The notes: a model not told the origin generated them from the letters alone. A DNA stretch of 64,000 nucleotides from Photobacterium frigidiphilum (GCF_003025615.1 NZ_PYMJ01000026.1:30501-94500), one strand, 5' to 3'; positions 35,073 through 43,604 are shown, counted from the stretch's first letter. Translations and numbers: made by a program.

Positions 35073-35588
35073 ATGGTAGGTTTTTCACATTGTCAGCCTA
35101 CGACAATGAATCGCAGTGATTTTGTTGCTCACTTCTCCGATGTTTATGAGCATAGCCCTTGGGTCGCTGAATCTGTTTTTGATGCAGTATTAACAGAACA
35201 AGATGATGACATTGAATCATTGCATCAACGTATGGCCGCTATTTTATTAGCAGCAAGCAAAGATAAACAACTCGCGTTAATTAATGCTCACCCTGATTTA
35301 GCTGGCCGAGCAGCAGTTAATGGTGAATTGACCGAGGCTTCAACTTCTGAACAAGCTGGTGCAGGTATTGATAAATGCTCTGAGGAAGAGTTTGAGCGGT
35401 TCACGCATTTTAATAACCGCTATAAAAGCCGCTTTAACTTCCCTTTCATTATGGCCGTGAAAGGTGCTAATCGTTATCAAATTCTTGAGTCTTTTGAAGC
35501 TCGGCTTGATAACGACAGTGAAACTGAATTTGCCAAGGCGATAGAAGAGATCAATAAAATTGCTCTTTTTCGTTTGCGAGATATGTAA
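35073..35588 (+). CDS. uraD: OHCU decarboxylase
   Basis: The enzyme decarboxylates 2-oxo-4-hydroxy-4-carboxy-5-ureidoimidazoline to S-allantoin. The 171-residue protein has the family's HPDLAGRAA motif with its catalytic region, the segment EQAGAGIDKCSEEEFERF and the RFNFPFIMAVKG stretch. It begins 2 bases after the puuE stop, so the two are cotranslated. The first ATG is kept because an internal ATG at 35106 has no ribosome site. Confidence 0.93.
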   Translation: MVGFSHCQPTTMNRSDFVAHFSDVYEHSPWVAESVFDAVLTEQDDDIESLHQRMAAILLAASKDKQLALINAHPDLAGRAAVNGELTEASTSEQAGAGIDKCSEEEFERFTHFNNRYKSRFNFPFIMAVKGANRYQILESFEARLDNDSETEFAKAIEEINKIALFRLRDM

Positions 35589-35685
35589 GTTAAGAAAACA
35601 ACGACTTCGCATTATTGTGTTCTCGATGAATCGAAATAAAGAATAACACTCTTATTCTTTATGAACTTAATTAAACAGGATGATT

Positions 35686-36678
35686 ATGGAAAAGGCATTG
35701 AATTTTGAACAATACGTAAACCTTGCAGACCCTAAATTAGGCGCTGAAGCAATCTTTGCAACCGATGATTTTTTTGCAGATAAAAGCCGTTTGATCCGTA
35801 CCGAAGCTGCGGAATGGAAAGAGGATCTTTATGATGATAACGGCAAGTGGATGGATGGTTGGGAATCGCGCCGTAAACGTAGTGAAGGCTATGACTTTTG
35901 TGTCGTTCGACTTGGCCTTGCGGGAACGATTGCGGGTTTAGATATTGATACCTCATTTTTCACTGGTAATTTTCCACCATCAGCGTCTGTTGATGCCTGT
36001 TATAGCCCTGACGGTGAACCGTCTGATGGCACTGAATGGCAAGAAATTCTGTCGTCACAAAGCCTTCAAGGTGACAGCCATCACTTACATGCATTAGGCA
36101 GTGAGCAAGTATTTACCCATGTCCGTTTAAATATTTACCCTGACGGTGGTGTAGCACGTTTACGTGTGTATGGTCGTCCGAGCGTTAACTGGGATCAAAT
36201 CGGTACTGACCAAGAAGTTGATTTAGCGGCTGTTATTAATGGTGGTCGTGCATTGGCTTGTAGTGATGAACACTTTGGAAAGAAGTCCAATATATTAGGC
36301 CCTGGCCGTGGTGAAAATATGGGCGATGGTTGGGAAACCGCACGTCGCCGTACTCCGGGTAATGATTGGGTGATTGTTGCCTTAGGCCGCCCAGGAAAAA
36401 TTGGCAAAGTCGTGGTTGATACCGCACACTTTAAAGGCAACTTCCCTGATAGCTGTTCAATTCAAGCCGCGTATGTTCAAGGTGGAACAGATGATCAGGT
36501 AGAGACGCAAAGCTTGTTCTGGCGTGAATTAATGCCTTCGCAAAAGTTATCGGCTCATAATATCCATGAGTTTGTTGAGCAGGTGAATAATCTTGGAGCA
36601 GTCACGCATGTGCGCCTAAATATTTTCCCTGATGGTGGTATTAGCCGTCTGCGTCTTTTCGGCTTTAAAAGCGAATGA
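35686..36678 (+). CDS. alc: Allantoicase
   Basis: Allantoicase converts allantoate to ureidoglycolate and urea. The 330-residue protein is two repeats of a jelly-roll domain. Each contains GDGWE- or MDGWESRRKR-like loops, GLDIDTSFFTGNFPPS or VVDTAHFKGNFPDS, and THVRLNIYPDGGVARLRVYG or THVRLNIFPDGGISRLRLFG. ATG at 35686 was preferred to 35680 because AGGA lies 5 bases before it. It is third in the puuE operon; a 48-bp repeat follows the stop. Confidence 0.95.
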   Translation: MEKALNFEQYVNLADPKLGAEAIFATDDFFADKSRLIRTEAAEWKEDLYDDNGKWMDGWESRRKRSEGYDFCVVRLGLAGTIAGLDIDTSFFTGNFPPSASVDACYSPDGEPSDGTEWQEILSSQSLQGDSHHLHALGSEQVFTHVRLNIYPDGGVARLRVYGRPSVNWDQIGTDQEVDLAAVINGGRALACSDEHFGKKSNILGPGRGENMGDGWETARRRTPGNDWVIVALGRPGKIGKVVVDTAHFKGNFPDSCSIQAAYVQGGTDDQVETQSLFWRELMPSQKLSAHNIHEFVEQVNNLGAVTHVRLNIFPDGGISRLRLFGFKSE

Positions 36679-36725
36679 TACCAATCTAGACAAGTATCTG
36701 ACCATTTACTTATCCAGAATGGTAT
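36678..36725 (+). repeat. 48-bp ATACCAA hairpin repeat between alc and allA
   Basis: It starts ATACCAATCTAGACAAGTA and ends TACTTATCCAGAATGGTAT; the ends pair as an imperfect hairpin. The copy overlaps the alc stop codon by one base, the same layout as the copy after siaP. Confidence 0.7.
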
Positions 36726-36757
36726 GACTGACGCAATCCAACTAGAAGGAGAGGGTA

Positions 36758-37351
36758 ATGGACCTGCAAAATACCACTGAACAATCGATAGAAGAGCAAT
36801 CAAAAGAAGCATCTGTGACTGAAACGTTAACGTTGAATAAAACATTGAAGATTGAAACATTAACACCAGAAGCCTTTAAGCCATTTGGTGATTTAATTGA
36901 TAAAGAAACCAGTGAGTTCTTTATGATTAATAATGGATCAACACGACGCTATCACCGTATGGCAGATGTCGATGTTGCAGATAATGGTGGTGAGCCGATT
37001 ATCAGTATATTTCAAGCAACCCCATTGCAGTACCCGCTATCAATAAAGATGATGGAACGCCATCCACTGGGTTCACAGGCGTTTGTTCCTCTTTTGGGTA
37101 ACCCTTATTTGATTCTTGTTGCCCCTAAAGATGACTCGCCAGATCCTAGTGCAATACGTGCTTTTATCAGCAATGGCCGGCAAGGTGTAAATTATCATAA
37201 AGGTGTTTGGCATCACCCAGTTTTAGCGTTGACAGAAGAAGATCAATTCTTGATTGTTGATAGGTCAGGCCCCGGCAATAACTGTGATGAAGTGTATTTT
37301 TCAGACAAGGTACAGGTTGAATTAACATTGAATGATTTGGTGTCGATTTAG
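36758..37351 (+). CDS. allA: Ureidoglycolate lyase
   Basis: AllA splits ureidoglycolate to glyoxylate and urea. The 197-residue protein has the family motifs LTPEAFKPFGDLID, MMERHPLGSQAFVPL, IRAFISNGRQGVNYHKGVWHHP and VDRSGPGNNCDE. It carries an N-terminal extension of about 30 residues rich in Glu, Gln and Ser before the conserved start. AGGAGAGG precedes the ATG. Urea is the by-product, and no urease gene is in the window. Confidence 0.94.
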   Translation: MDLQNTTEQSIEEQSKEASVTETLTLNKTLKIETLTPEAFKPFGDLIDKETSEFFMINNGSTRRYHRMADVDVADNGGEPIISIFQATPLQYPLSIKMMERHPLGSQAFVPLLGNPYLILVAPKDDSPDPSAIRAFISNGRQGVNYHKGVWHHPVLALTEEDQFLIVDRSGPGNNCDEVYFSDKVQVELTLNDLVSI

Positions 37352-37506
37352 CATCAAGAATAGCGTTACCTTTTAGTTTATACGTCTTTCTTTCTTACTC
37401 CTCAGTTGAAGAAAGCGATATACCAAAAGGCAAGGAAGAACAATTTAATTAAATATGTTGATAAGCCATAGGCGATGAACATAGCAATGTATTCGAGGAG
37501 TTTATT

Positions 37507-38715
37507 ATGGATCCACATATTACTGAATGGCTGAACTTAGCAATCCGCTGGGCTCATATGGTAGTAGGTGTCGCATGGATTGGCGCATCATTTTATTTCA
37601 ACTGGTTAGAAAACAACCTGAATCGTGTGAACCCTAAAACAGGTTTAACGGGTGACTTATGGGCGATTCATGGCGGCGGTATTTATCACCTAGAAAAATA
37701 CAAACTTGCCCCACCGAGCATGCCTGAAAATCTGTATTGGTTTAAATGGGAAGCGTATTTCACGTGGATCACCGGCATGTGCTTGTTGTTTGTCGTCTAC
37801 TACCTAAATGCTGAACTGTACCTTATCGCACCAGGCTCAGGTTTAGATTCTACGACAGCAATTGCGCTAGGGCTGGGTGTTTTAATCACTGGCTGGTTTG
37901 TTTATGACTTCTTGTGTGATTCTGCGTTAGGTAAAAAGCCCGTATTGCTTGCGGCAATCTTATTCTTCCTCTTAGTCGGGGCAACATATGGCTTAACCCA
38001 AGTATTCAGTGGGCGTGGTGCTTACATTCATATCGGTGCGATCATCGGTACGATTATGGTGGGTAACGTATTTCGCGTCATCATGCCTGCACAGCGTAAC
38101 CTTGTAAAAGCGATTGAAGAAAACCGAGCGCCAGATCCAGCGTTACCAGCAAAAGGGCTTTTGCGTTCTCGTCATAATAATTACTTAACACTACCAGTGC
38201 TGTTTATTATGATCAGTAATCACTTTCCTAGTACGTATGGTTCACAGTACAACTGGTTGATTTTAGCGGGCCTTGCTGTCTTTAGTATCTTGGTTCGTCA
38301 TTACTTTAATACGCGTCATGGTAGCCAGAAATACGCATGGACAGTGCCGATTGCAGCGCTAGGTATGATTGCTTTAGCGTTTGTGACATCACCTTATGGT
38401 TCTCAGTCATCGACAGTTACGTCGGCGTCAACGACAGAAGCAGCGTCTGCAGGAGTCAGTTTTGACTCGGTAAATACCGTGATTCAAGAGCGTTGCAGCG
38501 TCTGTCATTCCGCAACACCAACGCATGCTGCATTTAAAACAGCACCTGCAGGGGTCATTTTAGATACCGCTGATGAAATTAAAATAAACGTACCACGAAT
38601 TATGGCTCAGGCGGTTCAAACGAAAGTGATGCCTCTGGGTAACCTTACTCAAATGACCGATGATGAGCGCAACCTCATTGGTACTTGGGTCGAGCAGGGG
38701 GCTGTTATTCAATAA
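37507..38715 (+). CDS. puuD: Membrane urate hydroxylase PuuD with C-terminal cytochrome c domain
   Basis: PuuD oxidises urate to 5-hydroxyisourate and passes electrons to the respiratory chain, unlike the oxygen-using cytoplasmic uricase. The 402-residue protein has 8-9 transmembrane segments (DUF989: WAHMVVGVAWIGASFYFNWLEN, WAIHGGGIYHLEKYK, GNVFRVIMPAQRN). A periplasmic cytochrome c domain with the haem motif CSVCH at residues 330-334 follows, and a methionine ligand is likely in KVMPLGN. It closes the puuE operon and is followed by a strong terminator. A decayed partial copy lies at 43169-43332. Confidence 0.95.
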   Translation: MDPHITEWLNLAIRWAHMVVGVAWIGASFYFNWLENNLNRVNPKTGLTGDLWAIHGGGIYHLEKYKLAPPSMPENLYWFKWEAYFTWITGMCLLFVVYYLNAELYLIAPGSGLDSTTAIALGLGVLITGWFVYDFLCDSALGKKPVLLAAILFFLLVGATYGLTQVFSGRGAYIHIGAIIGTIMVGNVFRVIMPAQRNLVKAIEENRAPDPALPAKGLLRSRHNNYLTLPVLFIMISNHFPSTYGSQYNWLILAGLAVFSILVRHYFNTRHGSQKYAWTVPIAALGMIALAFVTSPYGSQSSTVTSASTTEAASAGVSFDSVNTVIQERCSVCHSATPTHAAFKTAPAGVILDTADEIKINVPRIMAQAVQTKVMPLGNLTQMTDDERNLIGTWVEQGAVIQ

Positions 38716-38794
38716 CAGTGCCATGCTAAATGTAAGCGCTAGATGTAAGCTTTACTATCCGTAAATACAATCTCATTCGCATTCGATAATGTGC

Positions 38795-38847
38795 TCCCCA
38801 GTGATACTTACTCGATATAAGTCGTGAGTATCACTGGGGATTTTTTT
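38795..38847 (+). terminator. Terminator of the puuE-puuD operon
   Basis: A 14-bp perfect stem TCCCCAGTGATACT/AGTATCACTGGGGA with an 18-base loop is followed by TTTTTTT. Confidence 0.93.
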
Positions 38848-38945
38848 ATAATGTCCTTATTTTGATGTTTATTGTCTTAATATTTGTAATGGAGTGTGCT
38901 TATTGACGCTAGAATTCTCCCTATCAATTTAGAGGAGAAACAAAC

Positions 38946-39512
38946 ATGAACCGAAAGAATATCAGTATTGAAATTTTAGATGATCATCCTGCCCATCAGT
39001 GGGCGAAGCGGCAGTCTGATTCTGTGAATGCACTGGGGCATATCGGTACGCACATTGATTGTTATACTAAAATGCCGACAGAGACGGAATATACTACGCC
39101 TGTTCACATTATTGATTGTACGCAAGCAATGCCAACGTTAGAGCAAGTTGAATCGCTTGAGTTGTCTGGAAAATCATTGATTTTATTTACAGGAAACGTA
39201 GAAGAAAATGACTACGGAAATCCTAATTACGGTGCGAAATCTACGGTACTAAATAGCGATGTATTGGATTCTATTCTGAAACGCTCACCAATGTTTATTG
39301 TGATAGATAGCTATGGCATTGGTGCGCATGGTGACGAACATATTTCGTTTGATAAGCGCTGTGAAGACAATAATTGTTTTGTGATAGAAAACGTTCGCCT
39401 GACTAAAGCAATGCTGGGCACTTTAGATTCGTTAGAGATCAGTTTCGATTCATCCTCTACCTCCACGGGTAAGCGCTGTGAGGTTATTGCGCTTAGCAGT
39501 AAGGAGGAATAA
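38946..39512 (+). CDS. Cyclase-family (kynurenine formamidase-like) hydrolase
   Basis: The 188-residue protein resembles the cyclase/KynB metal-hydrolase family: LGHIGTHIDCYTKMP, IVIDSYGIGAHGDEHISFDKRCEDNNCFVIENVRL given as separate motifs. The usual metal motif HxGTHxDxxxH is kept for H, H and D, but the last histidine is not at its usual place (DCYTKMP), so metal binding may differ. AGGAG lies before the ATG. It has its own transcription unit after the puuD terminator. A ring-opening hydrolase in purine or tryptophan breakdown is possible, but the substrate is unknown. Confidence 0.75.
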   Translation: MNRKNISIEILDDHPAHQWAKRQSDSVNALGHIGTHIDCYTKMPTETEYTTPVHIIDCTQAMPTLEQVESLELSGKSLILFTGNVEENDYGNPNYGAKSTVLNSDVLDSILKRSPMFIVIDSYGIGAHGDEHISFDKRCEDNNCFVIENVRLTKAMLGTLDSLEISFDSSSTSTGKRCEVIALSSKEE

Positions 39513-39638
39513 TGCCAGCTCGCCCAAGAGTAACCGCGAGTTTGAGCTACATTTGGGTGGCGTTTCAAAAGAGAGCTCTTTAGCAAACGGCGTCATGTAT
39601 TTCCAGCAATGCTTTATCTAATTATTTGTAACAGCCCC

Positions 39639-40001
39639 TTATTTTCTTGTGTGGTTGTAATTTACATAGCCCGGTTCGTAAATACCATTTTTGTTGTAAT
39701 ATCCCATATCAGAAAGCCGTTCTAACTCTGTTTTGTTATCAACCTTTTTGCTCTCTGGACTAGGGTAATTTACGTAGTTAGGCTCGTAATGACCAGATGC
39801 ATTCTTAAATCCAATCTCGTAGAGGTTGGAGCCTTGGTTTAGTGTTGAACTGTGTTCTCTTGCATGCTTGTAATTTACGTAACCCGGTTCATAAAGCCCA
39901 TTGGCATCGTATCGACCAATATCTTTTAAATCGGCAAAGGTAGGAATACTGATAAGTAAAATGCTACCTAACAATGGAAGTAGCGTAAGTTTGCTCTTCA
40001 T
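39639..40001 (-). CDS. Small secreted protein with three 20-residue YEPGYVNY repeats
   Basis: The 120-residue product has a signal peptide (about 1-23, ending PTFA) and three degenerate repeats at residues 27-46, 62-81 and 98-117. Each reads (D/E)(I/M)G-x5-G-x-YEP-(G/N)-YVNY, spaced 35-36 residues apart and joined by polar linkers. There are no cysteines. I do not know the family; a surface or periplasmic binding role is conceivable. ATG at 40001 follows AAGGA. It is monocistronic. Confidence 0.72.
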   Translation of the reverse strand: MKSKLTLLPLLGSILLISIPTFADLKDIGRYDANGLYEPGYVNYKHAREHSSTLNQGSNLYEIGFKNASGHYEPNYVNYPSPESKKVDNKTELERLSDMGYYNKNGIYEPGYVNYNHTRK

Positions 40002-40166
40002 AGCAGGTATCCTTGTTTGGAGGTACACAGTTAAGAAGACCGAACCTTAACGAATAACTTTCAATTACTCTCTGGGAGGATAGAGTGTATTTATCCTCTA
40101 TTCATCATCAATGCTAATGCATTCTTATAGAGAGTAGGACTCTTTTTCATTAGAAAGATTTCGCTG

Positions 40167-41000
40167 CTACTTATGCTCATTTCGACTTTGAACTGCATTG
40201 ATGAACGTCGCTCTGGCACTTGGGATGCCCAATTTTTCAGCTTCACTAACTAACGTCATGGCATGATCAATATCGCCTTGCTCTACGCTGTTCTGAATAG
40301 AATTAAGGTAGTAAGCACTTTTCGCTTCGAGCTCAGGCACATAATCAATAGCAGGTCGAATTGGGTTTAGATTAGTTTGACTCATAGCCGTTACGGTTAA
40401 ATTTAGTTGACCATACTCGCTGTGCAACGCAGTAAGATCTGGGATCATCGGTGGTTGCGTGCCTGTTCCTATAGCGAAAGCTTTAGCTGGATTAATAACG
40501 GTTGTACTGCCTTTTAGATCTTCGGAAGTGGTGTAGATTAAAACATTGACCTGATCTGCCCCGATTTGCGGAACAATGGTAAATTGTTTCTGAATGCGAT
40601 CACCATCTAAAAGCTTTGCCGGTATATATTTGAATTCATTTGATTTTATGTGATGGATTACCTCTCCTTTGGAATTGGTAACCAATACATTTGGTTCATA
40701 AAGGGTCAATTCCTTACCTACATGGCTAGTCAGCACCATGTCTACGGGGCCTCTGTCTGCCGGAATAACAAAACTTGCGACTGGGCCAGTACTGTTATTG
40801 TCTAGCAGTACTTGGCTTTTCTCATTAAATTCAAAATTAATGTCTGCCGGAAGGCTCAGCTCCTGCCAGTTCAACTCTGCCAGCGAAACGGTTTTATTGT
40901 TTGCGGGATTTTGGGCCTGAGTGCTGACTTCAGGCACCGAGGTACAACCCACAACAAATACGGCCCATAGGTACAACGTTAAGTTTTTTAGCTTTACCAT
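40167..41000 (-). CDS. malM: MalM-family maltose operon lipoprotein
   Basis: The 277-residue protein has a lipoprotein signal with lipobox VVGC (Cys19). It follows the MalM layout: LSLPADINFEF, FVIPADRGPVDMVLTS, VNVLIYTTSEDLKGSTTVINPAKAFAIG in pieces, and a C-terminal helix with EAEKLGIPSARATFINAV. MalM is a periplasmic protein that binds to the LamB porin in E. coli. It follows lamB by 20 bases on the same strand, which supports the name. AGGGAA precedes the ATG. Confidence 0.88.
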   Translation of the reverse strand: MVKLKNLTLYLWAVFVVGCTSVPEVSTQAQNPANNKTVSLAELNWQELSLPADINFEFNEKSQVLLDNNSTGPVASFVIPADRGPVDMVLTSHVGKELTLYEPNVLVTNSKGEVIHHIKSNEFKYIPAKLLDGDRIQKQFTIVPQIGADQVNVLIYTTSEDLKGSTTVINPAKAFAIGTGTQPPMIPDLTALHSEYGQLNLTVTAMSQTNLNPIRPAIDYVPELEAKSAYYLNSIQNSVEQGDIDHAMTLVSEAEKLGIPSARATFINAVQSRNEHK

Positions 41001-41020
41001 TTCCCTGAGCCTTATCTGGT

Positions 41021-42268
41021 TTACCACCAAGCTTCAACTTGGACACCCAAGTTGTATTCTGTGTCGTTCCCTATGCCAAAGGCATTATCATTTTCATAGT
41101 CTTTCAGGTAACTGGCATATACACGTAGCTCAGGGCGGGCCCAGAAGCTAGAGCCGGCCGACCAAGCTTGTGCCACGGTAAATTTGCTACCGGAGCTATC
41201 GACCTTATTGTCCTCTTCTGTAAACCAACCGCCCTCAAACACAGTACGCATGTTTTCGTCCCACTTATACATTGGTCGAACAACTACATTGAAGATAGAA
41301 TGATCATCTTGGCTGTCAAAACTTGAATTGGCATAAACGATCTGATGTCCGATTTCCCATGTATTTGTTGGAGCAATTACCCCCCAATTAATGATTCGGT
41401 AGCCGTCAATACTATCGTCAGAGGTTGCATCAGGTGAGTTACCGGCTCCCAATCCAGCCATTTGTTCACCGTAGCTTTCGGTCGCATATTGGAATATCGT
41501 TTTGTTCAAACCACCAATAACGTTGGCCATGGTCATTTCAGCGGTAAGCATCAGTGGGTCTTCGCCAACCACCGCTTTCTGCGCATCCGTTTCGTTGATG
41601 AGGCCATAGTTAAAACCAAGCTCTAAATTGGCATCTTGCCAAAGTGCAATTTCGGCGTATCGGATATCGAAGTTATTTACATTGATATCACCGCTATCTT
41701 GACGAAGTACCGCTAATGAAAGTTTGCCCGTACCGACAGACAGGTTTTCCACACCGGCACCGGATCCGGATGTATCCCAGTAGTAAAAATCAGAAATGTG
41801 AATATCATGTCGCTGATAGTAACGTTTGCCTGCCCAAGAAACAGTATCAGGATTGCTTGGAATGAGCCCCTTAGCCTGAACATTGAACTGACGAATGGCA
41901 AATTCCGCATCATTGTCACAGGAGACATCATCAACATCACCCGCTGAATTTTTGAGCAACTCACATGATGTATTCGTGCCTTCGAAATCATTGCTTCCGT
42001 CAGAAAGTAAAGCCATCATAGAGTCAACATAAAAGGATTTTCCATCTTGGCTGTAGAGCTCTTTGCCCAATAGGATTTCAGAATAGAGGTCGTCTTCGTT
42101 ACCGAGGCGACCTACTTTATTCGACTGGTAACGCACCTGCTGGCCGTTTTCACCGCTGATGCCAATACCAGCACGCACATACCCGTGAAAATCGACCTCA
42201 GCAGTAACGGTCGAAGAGACGAATACTGTTGCAATTGTAACGGCCTGGCCCAGTGTATTTCTGTTCAT
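41021..42268 (-). CDS. lamB: LamB-type maltoporin
   Basis: The 415-residue outer-membrane protein has a signal peptide (ending STVTA) and then VDFHGYVRAGIGISGENGQQ, the classic start of mature LamB. An RLGNEDDLYSEI segment, beta-strand-rich body and terminal aromatic residues (VEAWW) follow. Maltoporins form trimeric channels for maltodextrins. The usual LamB cysteine pair region is present (SCELLKNS, DVSCDND). ATG at 42268 follows GGGGA by 9 bases. Only malM accompanies it; malEFGK are not in the window. Confidence 0.92.
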   Translation of the reverse strand: MNRNTLGQAVTIATVFVSSTVTAEVDFHGYVRAGIGISGENGQQVRYQSNKVGRLGNEDDLYSEILLGKELYSQDGKSFYVDSMMALLSDGSNDFEGTNTSCELLKNSAGDVDDVSCDNDAEFAIRQFNVQAKGLIPSNPDTVSWAGKRYYQRHDIHISDFYYWDTSGSGAGVENLSVGTGKLSLAVLRQDSGDINVNNFDIRYAEIALWQDANLELGFNYGLINETDAQKAVVGEDPLMLTAEMTMANVIGGLNKTIFQYATESYGEQMAGLGAGNSPDATSDDSIDGYRIINWGVIAPTNTWEIGHQIVYANSSFDSQDDHSIFNVVVRPMYKWDENMRTVFEGGWFTEEDNKVDSSGSKFTVAQAWSAGSSFWARPELRVYASYLKDYENDNAFGIGNDTEYNLGVQVEAWW

Positions 42269-42513
42269 TGGTAGCATTCCCCACATGGATTATAGTGCTT
42301 TATTCTTCGTTTTTATTTTCTCCTTAAACAGCATAGTCACCTCTGAGAGGCCTTCCATTACATCCATCGAGCAACCAGTAATTTATCTTTTCTAAACTTA
42401 CAATTGAGACAGGGTTGCGCAAAAAAAACGGGTTTTCGCAAAGTTAGGGATTGCTGCAAAAAATTCAGTTCGGGCTCAGAATCGCTTCTTTCCCCATCGA
42501 ATCCAGCTATTCA

Positions 42514-42717
42514 ATGACAACCCAGAATTCAAATGAAAACACTTTACCCACAATGAGTTACGCAAGACTTAGTGACATGCTGGCAGCTCGAGAGATTTCT
42601 GTTAATCGTTGGTTCATTGAGTCTTCCCCAAAATTACGTAAGAAGTTACGCCGCACCATGCTGTGCCGCTTCCTTAAGGCTACTGGTTATAACCTCAACC
42701 ATTATTGCAATGAATAA
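42514..42717 (+). CDS. Possible small basic protein, unknown
   Basis: A 67-residue frame starts MTTQNSNENTLPTMSYARL and ends in a basic helix-rich part (SPKLRKKLRRTMLCRFLKATG). No clear ribosome site is visible and the family is not recognised. It could also start further upstream at 42451. It lies divergent to lamB in an accessory stretch. Low certainty that it is expressed. Confidence 0.35.
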   Translation: MTTQNSNENTLPTMSYARLSDMLAAREISVNRWFIESSPKLRKKLRRTMLCRFLKATGYNLNHYCNE

Positions 42718-42905
42718 GAGTACAAAAGGCATGCGATTTACTTGAAAGTTCACAACAATATTTTGAGTATATAGCCGAGAGAGTTCCGTATGAGATTCAC
42801 TCGAAACTAAGTGTTTTACTGGGGGAGGGGACAGGTGTTGGATTTATCAACGAGGGGTAATTCTTGAGCGAGCGTTATGATGTATTAAAGGTGACCTTCT
42901 AGAAT

Positions 42906-43028
42906 TCAGTTTACGGGCGTTAAATTACTTTTATATTGTTCAAATATTATCCGTAAAAATTTATCACGCGTACGATTCGATGCTTCCTTGGCTAATCGTA
43001 TAGATACTAATTTTTTCTGCTTCATCAT
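42906..43028 (-). CDS. Possible 40-residue basic peptide
   Basis: The frame starts MMKQKKLVSIRLAKEASNRT and continues RDKFLRIIFEQYKSNLTPVN. A GAGG ribosome site lies 5 bases before the first ATG. The N-terminus resembles the start of a small DNA-binding or relaxosome-type protein, but it is too short to assign. Confidence 0.35.
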   Translation of the reverse strand: MMKQKKLVSIRLAKEASNRTRDKFLRIIFEQYKSNLTPVN

Positions 43029-43168
43029 ACATACCTCAATTTGATTACTTTAATTTTATACTCATAATCCAAAATGAAAGCTGAATGGAAACTTATTATG
43101 TTTATCTTACTTTAAAATGTCCGGCTTTATTCCCAGATAGAAATGTCTCTTTTTAAGGTAGTTCATTC

Positions 43169-43332
43169 TGATCAGTAATCACTTTCTTAGTACGTATGGT
43201 TCGCAGTCATCGACAGTTGCATCAATAGCGTCGACAACAGTAGCAGAACAAGTGGGTGGGACGGCAGAAGCTGCTTCAGCAGGAGTCATTTTAGATACCG
43301 CTGATGAAATTAAAATAACGTACCACGAAATT
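43169..43332 (+). pseudogene. Decayed internal fragment of puuD
   Basis: The segment matches three separated parts of the intact puuD (near 38210-38247, 38404-38458 and 38548-38600). The intact gene's 159-bp and 99-bp stretches between them are missing, the second containing the haem motif. Both joints fall at short direct repeats (TATGGTTCnCAGT and GCAGGrGTCA). The fragment also carries about 36 extra bases and a one-base deletion (AAAATAACG for AAAATAAACG), so it is a divergent, non-functional copy. It has neither start nor end of the gene. Confidence 0.8.
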
Positions 43333-43345
43333 GTCGTTGAATTTT

Positions 43346-43368
43346 CACTTTGAGGTGACTTGGGTATA
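43346..43368 (+). repeat. Solo terminal repeat of the MITE-like element
   Basis: The 23 bases match the right end of the element at 27564-27829 with one change (CACTTTGAGG for CACCTTGAGG). No element body is adjacent; instead the puuD fragment lies directly to its left. Confidence 0.65.
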
Positions 43369-43373
43369 TCACG

Positions 43374-43604
43374 TTAACTATTGCAGCATCCCTGATCTTT
43401 TTCAGATGGGTTCTGCTGTATCGGTGGGCAAGGTACTGTGCCATAGGAGCAATAAACGCAACAATCCCCTTGCTTAGGTTTTAATAGCTGGTGACATTTT
43501 TCACATTCATAAAACCACTGACAGGCGTTGGTTGGCATTGCTTCAACTTTTTTATTACCGCAGTATGGGCAAGTTAATTCAGACTCTAAGACAATATCAT
43601 TCAT
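43374..43604 (-). CDS. GDCCVxC-domain protein of the mercury-type operon
   Basis: The 76-residue protein is very rich in cysteine: LTCPYCGNKK, ECEKCHQLLKPKQGDCCVYCSYGTVPCPP in parts, and a terminal CCNS. GDCCVxC proteins occur in mercury-resistance operons, and their CC pair is thought to handle metal. The N-terminal CPYC and CEKC pairs look like a zinc ribbon. It overlaps merP by 8 bases and is the last gene of the operon. Confidence 0.85.
   Translation of the reverse strand: MNDIVLESELTCPYCGNKKVEAMPTNACQWFYECEKCHQLLKPKQGDCCVYCSYGTVPCPPIQQNPSEKDQGCCNS

Noticed and set aside
36195..36440. Long minus-strand frames inside alc, gcl, glxR and other genes
   Set aside because: They are shadows of strongly supported genes on the other strand.
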